A stretch of 14,051 bases of DNA from Ectocarpus siliculosus (Eukaryota; Sar; Phaeophyceae; Ectocarpales; Ectocarpaceae): NCBI GenBank assembly GCA_000310025.1, contig FN648724.1:1-14051 (forward strand). The letters run 5' to 3'. Below are positions 1 to 7,909 of this stretch, one piece after another. The translations under genes were made by a program, and so were the position numbers. Numbering within the stretch: the first letter of the stretch is position 1; each line of letters opens with the position of its first letter. The notes beneath the pieces were generated by a model. It saw only the letters and a program-made list of their open reading frames with translations, was not told where the DNA came from and did not search any database.

Positions 1-587
1 TAGGGTCATGTATATGCATGTCCAGCCTCTACGCAAAGGTGCTTGAAGCGTTTCAAAATTGGAACGCACAGCAGCTTCAAAAATCTAGCTTGTAGCTCAC
101 CGAACTCGATGATAGAAGGATCGTTTGGAAAATCGCGGACCGCTAGTCTGTAGTGTATCGCAAGGGGTACAACCTCAGCTACTAACATTGTACACAAGCG
201 ACCGCTGCGGGCGGTCAATTTACGATGGTAGTTTCGTACTGGAGTTAGACTTTGGAAAACCGAGATATGCAGGCGTTTCCAGGCGTTTCCTGTTTTTTTG
301 AAGAGGAAGTACTGCGATCCCCACCGCGCCCTTAAGTGCCGACAAAAAACGACAAAATAAAAAAAGAGAGAAACGAAAAAAACGAAAATCGCCGAGTAAC
401 AAGCGTGACTTGCGCGTGAAAAGTCTCCAACTTCACCGTAAACGTGCTGGGCGAACGCACCAGTTGTGCGGGCGGATACGAACACTCGGTTCATTGGTCT
501 ACTACCCAAGGGAGCAGTGAAGGCCGAAAAAGAGTGTTTTTTTCGGAAACATTTCGTACGGCAGTGCCGGCTACGGTTGAAGAGCAG
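1..587. other. No recognised gene
   Basis: The - strand is open for 199 codons here (605 to 6). The predicted product is rich in Arg, Phe, Ser and His, shows no motif I recognise and has no splice-site or homology support, so I do not call it a gene. The AT-rich patch around 330-395 (A-rich on the + strand) is low complexity. The right end runs into the TCTCTTAAA minisatellite. Confidence 0.5.
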
Positions 588-777
588 GTCGTGACAAGCC
601 AGCATTTTTCTCTTATATCCGGTTTTCTCTTAAACCGTACTGTGAAATGTATCTATTTCTCATGGTCGTGACAAGCCAGTTTGGCTCTCTTAAATCAGTA
701 CTTTCTCTTAAATAGTCTCTCTTAAACCGTAGCTCTTAAATCGGTACTTTCTCTTAAATAGCCTCTCTTAAACCGTG
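588..777. repeat. TCTCTTAAA minisatellite
   Basis: The motif TCTCTTAAA, or a one-base variant, recurs about eight times between 605 and 775, usually followed by CCGT, TCGGTAC or TAG. Two complete higher-order units of about 46-48 bp lie head to tail at 684-731 and 732-777 and differ at only a few bases. The 15-base string GTCGTGACAAGCCAG also occurs twice, at 588-602 and 665-679, so the array grew by nested duplication. It has no coding potential. Confidence 0.85.
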
Positions 778-1223
778 GCCGTCACTGTAAGGAGACATTC
801 GAGCCGAAACGAGCACGTGGTTCTCGGAAGGATGTTACAGCAGTGCGGGGCCCCTGTATATTTTATCGACACTTCCGGACACTGGGCACTATACACGTGT
901 TGCAGTCCATGGAAAACGAAAAAAATATGCGGTCAAAAAATCATGCCGCGGGTTTCAGCGGGGTTTTTTGTTGGCAACCCCTCCCCAACACGAAGGCTGC
1001 TGAACCCACTTGTTTCATCACCTCGTGCTTCGCACACAGGGCATGGCTTGCCACCAAAGTAGAGGGGCACCTCAAGAATGCTATCAACTCCATCCGTGAG
1101 CTGGTTTTACGCTCTGATTTTGCTCTGAACGGGAGAGATGCTGCACCATCACACCTGGATTGAAGTCGTTTTCCCTCTGCAGCAGGCAACCTTTCAGCTC
1201 TCAGGAAGCAACTTTCACGCCCA

Positions 1224-1361
1224 ACATACACGTTCGTAGAGTGCACCAAATCGACCCAAAACTTGGATGTGTATAGCTTGATAGGTGTTAAACGATTGGC
1301 CGATGTGCACAATTTGGGATCGGCACTCTGGCGATCGGACTTGGCCTGTAGAAGTGGACAA
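1224..1361. repeat. Direct repeat, copy 1
   Basis: This segment matches 1505-1632. Both begin with ACACGTTCGTAGAGTGCACC and share a block around GATGTGCACA..TTGGGATCG. On the + strand both can be read in one frame, with YTFVECTKS, then VY, then ADVH and LGS in common. The copies have diverged by substitutions and small gaps, so the duplication is not recent. Confidence 0.75.
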
Positions 1362-1504
1362 GATGCGGCCGATATCGACTCTAAACTCCAGTATTCCTAC
1401 CAGAAGCAAAAAAAAAAAGAGAGGGACACCAGACATGCTCATGAGTCTACCTCCAAGTTTATCACGAGAATCAAATCCTGGAAGCACACTTTGTAACTTC
1501 GAGC

Positions 1505-1670
1505 AATATATACACGTTCGTAGAGTGCACCAAATCGCCCAAGAATCGGCAGGTGTACAGAGTGGTGGGTGAGGATCGATCTGCTGATGTGCACATTTTG
1601 GGATCGCCCCTATTGCGAGAGGTGGAGCAGAACAACCGAGATTTCCTCGCGGCGCAACCTCCCGGGTTGT
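1505..1670 (+). pseudogene. Direct repeat copy 2; possible copia pol C-terminus
   Basis: This is the second copy of the ~130 bp repeat. The + frame is open from IYTFVECTKS through an ADVHILGSPL stretch to NRDFLAAQPPGL and a stop at 1668-1670. The order of a basic region, an AD dipeptide and an RDFL-x-x-P end recalls the C-terminal end of Ty1/copia RNase H. The match is short and no catalytic residue is visible, so this is a weak inference. The - strand of both copies is also open (MCTSA..DLVHSTNVY), so frame conservation does not settle the strand. Confidence 0.25.
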
Positions 1671-1749
1671 GATTCCATGATTTGTTTTTGACTGTAGAAA
1701 AAAAAAAATGGTTATTTTTCCATGGGCTGCAACACGTGTGACTATTCAA

Positions 1750-1994
1750 AGTACAGAACGACTTGGTATTTCAGTGTGTGCGAGCCGAAGACACCGGCAT
1801 ACGGTTCTTATTTCCGCTGCGGGGTGCAACCCAACATCGTTGTTGGCTGGTCGATAGCGGTGGGGACTGCTCGGGTGTTCTTTCACCTTCTGTTTCCAGG
1901 AAAGTGCTCGACTTTTGAGAGTCTTTCATGTTCTCTGAAGCGGCTGTAACATTCTTTCCACCACGGTGCATTGCACGTAGATGGGACAGCGAAG
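1750..1994. other. Spacer, no recognised feature
   Basis: This short spacer lies between the inverted-end element and the retroelement cluster. Small ORFs on both strands show no recognisable motif. Confidence 0.4.
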
Positions 1995-2830
1995 AACATG
2001 TAGCTCAGGTACAGTCAAAAACAGATCCGGTTGGACGCCTTCAAATCAAAGAACAAAACGCAGAGAAATAAGTGCAGAGAAGGCGCTTCTTACAGAACAA
2101 CAGTTGCCACGCGCATCCTCCCCACTTTCAGAAGAAGTCTAAACCACTGGGTAAATCGCTTATACCATTCAATCTGAGAGGTGGCACGCCATTCTGGCTC
2201 TGAAAACAGCTGGTGCTGGTGGAGGTGCTGTCGCCACATGTCTATCGCTCTCATCCCACTCCTTTTCAACAAACACCCTGTGGTTATCTACTACTCTACA
2301 CTCGAGTTCACGCCCTGCCACTGCTGCTGCTGCTGCTGTTATGCTGCTCGGGTCTTGGCTGCGCTCGTTGTGGGTTAGATACCTCCGTGGTTCTCACGCT
2401 TCGCGAGCCACAGGCAAACGCTGTGAGTGGTACCTAACAAGCACCAATATACTCCCATCACAGCAGTCGCTCGAACTCGGAACGGTCAACACGCGTCTAC
2501 TACCGCTCGATTATCTACATCCATCAATACCTGGGTTCGCTTAAGCCCTGTCGGTCGTGCGTCGCAGCATTCCTTCAACACTTGGAGCAAGGCAAACATC
2601 TCTTTGCTGTTAATAGACCGGGATAACCAATCGTGGAGAAATCCTCCTCCGGCGGAAAAGGGCCCACTCGGCAGCGACACGACGCCCCCATATTGGGTAG
2701 ATTCGAACGACGTTTCTGTATGAACACAGGGCGGGCAAGTACTGCCGCGAGCATGCCGACGAGGGCAGGCGGCGGTGACCCGGAAGCACTGCTGCGCCCA
2801 CGATGGATGCACGAGACGACCTTCGTTCAA
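1995..2830 (-). mobile_element. Decayed retroelement with RNase H-like segment
   Basis: The - strand frame from 2830 to 2486 reads VHTETSFE, then a Gly-rich stretch, then SINSKEMFALLQVL and LMDVDNRAVVDAC before a stop. The KEM glutamate and the DNRAVV aspartate sit where the second and third catalytic residues of retroelement RNase H would be, in the style of DIRS or gypsy elements (INxxEL..AL then DNxxVV). The first aspartate would be the glutamate of TETS. Downstream, 2430-2480 and 1995-2165 match the left arm of the next foldback (3275-3335 and 3090-3280) in the same orientation, and 2170-2427 looks like an insertion between them. Homology to the intact-order copy is clear; the retroelement class is inference. 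Confidence 0.4.
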
Positions 2831-3121
2831 TCACGCGGGCCACAAGATGGGGGCAGCATTACAAACCATTGGTCACTGGCAGCTAGCTTGGTTGTGGCAG
2901 GCTTCCCATCTGTGGAAGGGGAAGCCTGCACGACCAAGCTGCCAGTGACCCATGGTTCGTATAATACCGTCCCCCGTCTTCTCACCCTCGTGACCAACGG
3001 ACGGTCGCCACTTTGCATCCGTCGTGGGCACGGCGATTCCGGTCCGGGTCACTGCCACCTGCCCTCCTCGACATGCTTGTTTGTGGCAGTACTTGCCGGA
3101 CAGATCAGGTCGAACAACCCC
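2694..3121. mobile_element. Foldback element 1 (long inverted repeat)
   Basis: The arms 2694-2907 and 2918-3121 are imperfect inverted copies of about 210 bp, separated by only 10 bp. The innermost stem pairs GCAGGCTTCCC with GGGGAAGCCTGC. Further out, TGGTCACTGGCAGC, GGGCAAGTACTGCC and GAGGGCAGG all recur inverted. The two arms have diverged by substitutions and indels, so they are not an assembly artefact of one read. No intact ORF is carried. It lies immediately next to foldback 2 and shares flanking sequence with the 1995-2165 copy. Confidence 0.85.
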
Positions 3122-3165
3122 TTCAAGTTAAAGAACAGAACGCAGACAATTGCAGACAAAGGTGC

Positions 3166-3840
3166 GTTTTCATAGAACAGCAGCAGTTGCCGGCGTTGCC
3201 GTGTTTGGGTGGGCACGCGCCGAACGTGTGGCGCGAACCCTCCTCACTCGAGACGTAGTCTAAGCCGCTGGGTCAAGCGGGTAAGCACCTATACCCCATC
3301 ACAGCAGTAGCTCGAAGTAGGAACGGTCTACTGAACAACTTGTCTCGACGCTGGTCTCAAACACGCCATGCAAGTGGGGCAGACGATACTGCCGGTATGT
3401 GGATGCATACCAAGTTGCTGAGTACCTCGGAGGAGAGTCAGCAGGTAGATCGCGCCGCAAAAATCAAAGCTAAGACATGGCACCCCCGCCTTGCTTTTGG
3501 CTCAATTTACAAACTTAGCTACAGCACATTATTGCGGCGCGATCTACCTGCTGACTCTCCCTCCGAGGTACTCAGCAACTCGGTGTGCATCCACATACCG
3601 ACAGTACCGCCGTACATGGTGCCCGCCCAAAAGGTGGCCCTGTTGCAGGAGGTTGGCCGCATGCTCGCCAAGACCGTTCCTAGTTCGAGCAACTGCTGTG
3701 ATGGGGTATAGGTGCTTACCCGCTTGACCCAGGGGCTTAGTGGCTTAGGCTACTTCTCGAGTGAGGAGGGTGCGCGTCTACGTCGGCGCGTGCCCACCCA
3801 AACACGGCACCACCGGCAACTGCTGTTGTTCTATGAAAAA
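3166..3840. mobile_element. Foldback element 2 (long inverted repeat)
   Basis: The left arm (about 3171-3460) and right arm (about 3532-3839) are inverted copies, with a 71 bp spacer at 3461-3531. Shared blocks include TAGAACA(G/A)CAGCAGTTGCC at the outer ends, CACCTATACCCCATCACAGC in the middle and GTCAGCAGGTAGATCGCGCC at the inner ends. The arms differ by scattered substitutions and small indels. The arm sequence is related to the RNase H-adjacent part of the retroelement at 1995-2480, so this looks like an inverted duplication of a retroelement fragment. A transcript through it could fold into a hairpin of about 290 bp. Confidence 0.9.
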
Positions 3841-4047
3841 GTTTGCCTTCCTCCTCGTTGCATCGCCCCCTGTGTCGTTCGTTCAAGCAAATCAGTTTAC
3901 CCTCCCCGGACGGGGGATCTTGTGTGAGATTAGGATTAAGAGCAGGATTCTTGACTTTGAGCACCTGTTCTGGTGGTGAAGTTCTCAAGCCTCTGTTTCT
4001 TTGAGCCTGAAGTTCCTACACTAACTCCCAAGCCCTTCAGCCGAGTC
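3841..4047. other. Spacer, no recognised feature
   Basis: Between foldback 2 and the duplicated exon edge I see only short ORFs without motifs. If the flavodoxin-like gene on the - strand continues, its next exon should lie here or further left; I could not find one. Confidence 0.4.
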
Positions 4048-4200
4048 AGGCCAAACACTCTTTCGAATCACTTTTATTGCCTTTTTTCCAGGGGGGGCAC
4101 TTAGGCAGCGTGCTCCCACTTAACGCCAGGCCAGACACACACTTTGAATGGTCACCTTCTTCCAGGCGTCGCACTTAAGCAGCGTGCTCTCCAACCCTCT
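4048..4200. repeat. ~74 bp tandem duplication over an exon 3' edge
   Basis: Copy A (about 4048-4116) and copy B (about 4131-4190) share CAGGCCA, a TTTCGAAT/TTTGAAT block, TTCCAGG and GCACTTARGCAGCGTGCTC. That last block starts at 4097 and at 4171, an offset of 74 bp. Copy B contains the end of the flavodoxin-like exon and its donor (read on the - strand). Copy A carries a degenerate version encoding STLPKC..WKK, with GC in place of the donor GT. Confidence 0.75.
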
Positions 4201-4276
4201 CTTCTGGCATCCGTCGTGGACGCCCTCGGCAATGGACTGCGCGTTCCCCGTCTGCGACCCATACATCACGGCTATC
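4156..4276 (-). CDS. Flavodoxin-like FMN-binding domain, one exon
   Basis: Read on the - strand, this exon encodes about 40 residues beginning RIAVMYGSQTGNAQSIAEG and ending CDAWKK. A hydrophobic strand followed by GSQTGNA is the FMN-phosphate loop of the flavodoxin fold, as found at the start of diflavin reductases (sulfite reductase flavoprotein, methionine synthase reductase, P450 reductase) and free flavodoxins. The upstream edge is a pyrimidine-rich acceptor, TTTTTTCTCGCGTCCAG. The downstream edge is GTGACC, a weak donor; without splicing the frame stops at 4120. No partner exon was found on either side, so this may be a piece of a gene with long introns, or a stranded fragment. The frame is also open upstream to an ATG at 4593, but two tandem units and a G-tract lie in that stretch and it does not look coding. 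The domain call is firm; the specific family is not. Confidence 0.7.
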
Positions 4277-4299
4277 CTGGACGCGAGAAAAAAGGAGCG

Positions 4300-4460
4300 C
4301 CGTGGCGCGCGCGCGGAGGGGGGGGGGGGGGGGTCGCGTTTGTGTCGAAATTGACTTGTGACTGCTGCAGGTAGTGTTCTTGGGCCCCTTGGCGAGCCGT
4401 GGCGCGCGCGCGGGGGGATCGATATTGACTTGTTGCTGTTGCAGGTATTCTTCGGTGCTA
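4300..4460. repeat. ~74 bp tandem duplication over an exon 5' edge
   Basis: Two copies share CCGTGGCGCGCGCGCGG, then ATTGACTTGT, then GCTGCAGGTA or GTTGCAGGTA followed by TTCTT. The ATTGAC block starts at 4350 and 4424 (offset 74), and the CCGTGG block at 4300 and 4397 (offset 97). The difference is mostly a 16 bp poly(G) run at 4318-4333 that exists only in the first copy. The second copy contains the acceptor of the candidate + exon at 4445; the first makes a decoy acceptor at 4370. Confidence 0.75.
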
Positions 4461-4769
4461 TTTCCCAGTTGGAATGCGCCAGCTGCAAGGTGGATGCAAA
4501 GAGGGAAAACACAAAGCGTTGTGCGAGCTCGCGCGACATCCGATGGCTGTTCCGCGGCCATAAGGTCTGGCACGTTTCAACGGCAAACCTCATGCTCCGG
4601 GTAAGTGTTGAGGTCGAGGGGGACGTCAGCCCTACAGCAGTAGGAAACCACCGCTAGAAGTGTCTCGAAATGTCGTGTTTTCAACCAGACGCTACAATCT
4701 CGAGAGGAAACGCTTTCCTTTCAGGTGCACTGCCAGCAGCCCCAACGCGGCACCGCACTGCACAGCTAG
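4445..4769 (+). CDS. Possible last two exons of an unknown + strand gene
   Basis: The first exon, 4445-4600, is bounded by an acceptor TGTTGCTGTTGCAG and a consensus donor GTAAGTG. It reads as exactly 52 codons in phase 0, beginning VFFGAISQLECASC and containing KVDAKRENTKRCA and WLFRGHKVWHV. An acceptor GCTTTCCTTTCAG then leads to 4725-4769, which continues in the same phase for 14 codons (VHCQQPQRGTALHS) and stops at TAG. A KVDA..E..LFRG order is faintly reminiscent of the middle of a thioredoxin fold, but I do not rely on it. No earlier exon is identified, and its upstream intron would run antisense through the flavodoxin-like exon. The splice sites and phase are the only support. Confidence 0.3.
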
Positions 4770-5194
4770 AGGGCGCTGTTCTGTCTAGTGCGCTCCTCAG
4801 AGTCATGTCCTACGACAGTTTGAGCACGGACGGCAACCGCCGATTCTTTTGATTTTGAAAATGTCCGTTTGGAGAACAGGGGAAAAAGCCATCCCTTTAA
4901 GATGAGCCCGGACGGAAACGGGCCGCTGGGAGAAGGCCTCCTTATCGGCGGTGTCGGGCCGAGACATCATAAGGATAAGGGTGCGAAATTTCGCGCAGGT
5001 TGCCACTATAAGCTGTAGGGCAGGGTTACGTGCGTAGCCCAAGGGATACGGTGTATTGGCTTATTCGCCCCCACATCTTGCAATCGTACACAGCACATGA
5101 TCGATTCTCTGCTACACACCGGTTCATTCACTCTCCCGTTTTGTACGGTGAGCGAGTGGACATACATGCGGCGCAACCGTTCGAGCGGTACTAA
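4770..5194. other. Spacer, no recognised feature
   Basis: Both strands hold short ORFs only (longest 79 codons, - strand 5042-4803), without motifs. I see no repeat related to the neighbouring arrays. Confidence 0.4.
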
Positions 5195-5341
5195 AAGCTA
5201 GATTGCTCCACAACCAGGAGGGTGGGTGCGAACACCAACCGATACAAACATACGTCTCGGGGAAAGCTCTCAGAAGTTTCGGAAACAACGCTTTTTCGTT
5301 CGTTTTGGTTCCCCTGCTGATTCCGCCGCAAAACGTCCCAG

Positions 5342-5628
5342 CGTGAACCTTGGCCGCATCCTTGCGATCCTCTGTCGGCCTGGAGAATGTATCCTCGACG
5401 GTCTTCTTCCAGACGCGAATGATACCCGACGACGACTCAAGGAGAGGGTTTGCCCGATCTTGACGACGAGGACATCCAATAGGTTATGTTGGGTTGTCTC
5501 GCCGTCAAGATCGAGCAAACCCTCTCCTTGAGTCTTCGACTGGTAGCATGCGCGTCTAGGAGAAGACCGTCGACGACACATCCTCCTGGCCGAGAGAGAG
5601 ATATCGCAAGGATGCGACCGTTCGCACA
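5342..5628. mobile_element. Foldback 3, inside tandem unit 1
   Basis: The arms 5342-5477 and about 5490-5628 are inverted copies of about 136 bp with a spacer of roughly 12 bp. The inner part pairs ACTCAAGGAGAGGGTTTG with its complement; the outer part pairs GCATCCTTGCGAT with ATCGCAAGGATGC. The arms differ at scattered positions. Confidence 0.9.
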
Positions 5629-5777
5629 GGGGTGTTACCGTTTCTAAAATCTTGATTGTCCGAGAAGGAGGGTGAGAACACCAACCAATACATACATACG
5701 TCTCCGGAACACTCCCGTTTCCGGAAGAACCCTATTCGTCAGTAGGTGTCCTCCTGGTTGCGCCGCCTTCAAAAGAT

Positions 5778-5834
5778 GATTTTTTTCTTAGACAGAGATG
5801 GTTCAGCTGAGTCATATTAGAAAGAAAAAAAAAA
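5778..5834 (+). mobile_element. Short poly(A)-tailed retroposon, copy 3
   Basis: This insert has the core GACAGAGATGGTTCAG, then GTCATATTAGAAAG and an A-run. It matches, in opposite orientation and at roughly three quarters of positions, the two near-identical copies at 9992-10059 and 10202-10269. Tandem unit 1 reads straight from CAAAACG to CCCAGCGTGAACC where this copy sits, so unit 1 shows the empty site. Target-site duplication is unclear (AAGATG before, AAAATG after). Confidence 0.55.
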
Positions 5835-5839
5835 TGCCC

Positions 5840-6060
5840 GCGTGCGAACCTTCGCAACCCAAGGGTATCTCTCTCCAAGCCAGGAGGATGTGTCCTCGAC
5901 GGCCATCTTCTGGACACGCTTCTTCGACGACCAGGCTAAGGAGAGGGGTTCCCCGATCTTGACGGCAAGACACTCCAACTATGCCCTGTTGGGTCATCAA
6001 GGATTGGGAATACTCCTTTGCCTGCTTCGTCGAAGAATCGTGTCTGGAAGAGGGAGGAAA
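5840..6060. mobile_element. Foldback 4, inside tandem unit 2
   Basis: This is a diverged relative of foldback 3. The left arm (about 5903-5980) pairs with about 5985-6058 through CTTCTGGACACGCTTCTTCG and CGAAGAATCGTGTCTGGAAG. The outer part, including CCAGGAGGATGTGTC, matches the unit 1 arm but has no inverted partner on the right side, so the right arm is truncated relative to foldback 3. Confidence 0.8.
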
Positions 6061-7493
6061 TGACTCGGAAGCCCCACCTCTACATCCCGTCTTCGCCAAG
6101 CACATGTACGGTATTGTCCAGCGCCGACGAGGGTGGAGAGGATGGTCGCCCTGACGACGTTTACGTGACGGTATAACCGGCTCTCGGTAACACGTAAGCG
6201 GGAGCAGCAGTAGCAGCGCACGGGGCAACGTGTGTGAGGCCGCCTGCTGCAATTTTCGACGACAGGCCGGATCTCTCCGGCGATATCCGACGGCGGGGAA
6301 CGAAGGCGGCGGCATTCTTCGACGGTGACACGAGTAGCTATATAGCTCCCGACTGTAGGCGCCGGGTGGAAAGGTTGCCTCGCCCAGCGGTCGTCAACAA
6401 CGCCGGCCATCATGCTATTGAAGATTGCTGCGGCACTCATTGAACTGCCATTAGAGCCGCAGCAAGAGAGGAATCGAAAGTAACTACATTTACAACCGTG
6501 TGACAAGTCGAACCTCGTCGACAATGACCTTGATCGCTGGAGAGGGGCAGCCGTTCGACGCATCGACACTAGACGCGGCGCAATTTACAGGCGGGTGGCA
6601 TTGTGTTATCTGTTGGTTCATCCACTGAAGAGGGGGCGCCACGAAACCAAACCTGTGATGGCGCAAAAAACTGCTGTGATGGCTGATGTTCGAGCGGGGG
6701 GTCTTTTTCCAACAACAGTAGGCCCTCTCGCCAACTTCAATACTCAACCTCCCAGCGCCTCACGGTCTGTAACAACCACTCCACACCCCACATGAGGCAC
6801 CATCCATACGCACAGCCACGGGCGGATGGCTTTGCTATTGCTGTTGTGTCACCTATTATAGTGCACAGAGATACCCGAAAAACCAAACCCACCAGTGATG
6901 CGGTGGTACGGGGTAGCAGGTGAAAAAATCAAACGGCCGCCTTCCATGGCCAGCAGTGCAAAAAAACGGCTGCACTACTCCGGAGCATATGATGTGAAAG
7001 AAGCCTCGTGACAGACACGATGTTCCTTTTTTCCGAATGGGAAATTGCAATTGGGAAATTGCACGTTTTTGAATTGGATTTTCGGTTCTTGTAAGAAACC
7101 GCCTTAGTAAAGCAACCTCTTTTTGCTTTTAGAAAGAATTCTCACAGCAAGACTACCCGTTCGAGGTAAAACCCAGTCGAAAGGGGTGTGTGGGAAACCG
7201 GCGCTAGCGAAGATAAACAATCGAATCGTGGGAAACGGGCATGTAATTACGAAAATAGCCACGATTCCAAGCGGGAAGTCGCCTATTTGAGCAACACCCC
7301 CCCTGGCGGTGCGGTCAACCACAAAACAAGGGACCAAGTACGGTCCGCTACCGCTGCAACTGCCCGAAGCACCCGTGCGCTACAGCTTTCGGTACGCCTG
7401 GGGTAGCCATTGGCATCCCGTTCATGATCGGCTTCCACACCAGGAGAGCCTACAGACAACACATAGTTTTGGCGTGAAACCCAACATGACTAG
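6061..7493. other. Long stretch without recognised features
   Basis: Several ORFs of 60-190 codons exist here; the longest is on the - strand from 6569 to 5997 and runs into foldback 4. None has a family motif, and none is flanked by a convincing splice pattern that I could connect. A 13 bp tandem repeat of TGGGAAATTGCA occurs at about 7039-7064. The stretch may hold unrecognised exons, but I cannot support any. Confidence 0.4.
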
Positions 7494-7909
7494 CTGGCGT
7501 GTGTGTCAACGGGTACAACAAAGAGAAGGGTGGAACAGCATGCGGACGAATAACATACATACAACCGCTGTGGCGCGTTCGGGATGTTTGGTGAAACACC
7601 AATAATTATGACACAGCGGTAAGGAGATAAACGGTAGGTTGTATCACAGGTTGACGTCATGACTTCCTGCTCACTTTGAAAGGCGTCATGCTGGCGTGTG
7701 TGTCCATGGGTACAGCGACGAGACGAAAACAGGCGCGGTTTAATAAATGGTTGAATGAGCACACGGGGCATAGCGGACGAATCACATGCCGTCCTGGCCC
7801 GTGCGGCAAGTTCGTAATACGGCATTCATAAATATGCGAGCGTATTTACAGGGTTGGTTGTAGCAACAGGTTGATATTATGAGTTGCCGCTCACTTGAAA
7901 GGCTTCATG
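7494..7909. repeat. Two ~200-220 bp tandem units
   Basis: Unit A (7494-7690) and unit B (7691-7909) both start with CTGGCGTGTGTGTC, share a GCGGACGAAT block in the middle, and end with CAGGTTGA, then CATGA or TATGA, GCTCACTT and GAAAGGC(G/T)TCATG. The interior has diverged more than the ends. Unit B ends 600 bp upstream of the phosphatase start codon. Confidence 0.8.

Larger units (their letters stand above)
893..1739. mobile_element. Candidate element with inverted ends
   Basis: The left end at 893-916 and the right end at 1716-1739 are inverted copies of 24 bp with a single mismatch; both include ACACGTGTTGCAG and CCATGGAAAA. The similarity continues inward through a poly(A/T) stretch to a shared TCAAAAA..TCATG block, to about 945 on the left and 1676 on the right. 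The interior carries two diverged direct repeats (1224-1361 and 1505-1632). I see no intact transposase and no clear target-site duplication. It may be a decayed non-autonomous DNA element or a rearranged retroelement piece. Confidence 0.45.
5195..6060. repeat. Two tandem ~440 bp units, each with a foldback
   Basis: Unit 1 is about 5195-5640 and unit 2 about 5641-6060. Their starts match through GGAGGGTG, then GAACACCAACC, ATACA and CATACATACGTCTC (5219-5256 against 5668-5702), and both proceed through a GCCGC..CAAAA block to GCGTG(C)GAACCTT and then to an inverted repeat. Unit 2 carries an extra ~57 bp at about 5778-5834 that unit 1 lacks. No ORF shows a recognisable family. Confidence 0.8.

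Noticed and set aside
6-605. 199-codon ORF on the - strand at the left edge
   Set aside because: It has no motif, a biased composition and overlap with the start of the minisatellite. Length alone does not support a gene in an intron-rich genome.
5997-6569. 190-codon ORF on the - strand
   Set aside because: Its 3' part runs into the arm of foldback 4 and no family motif is visible.
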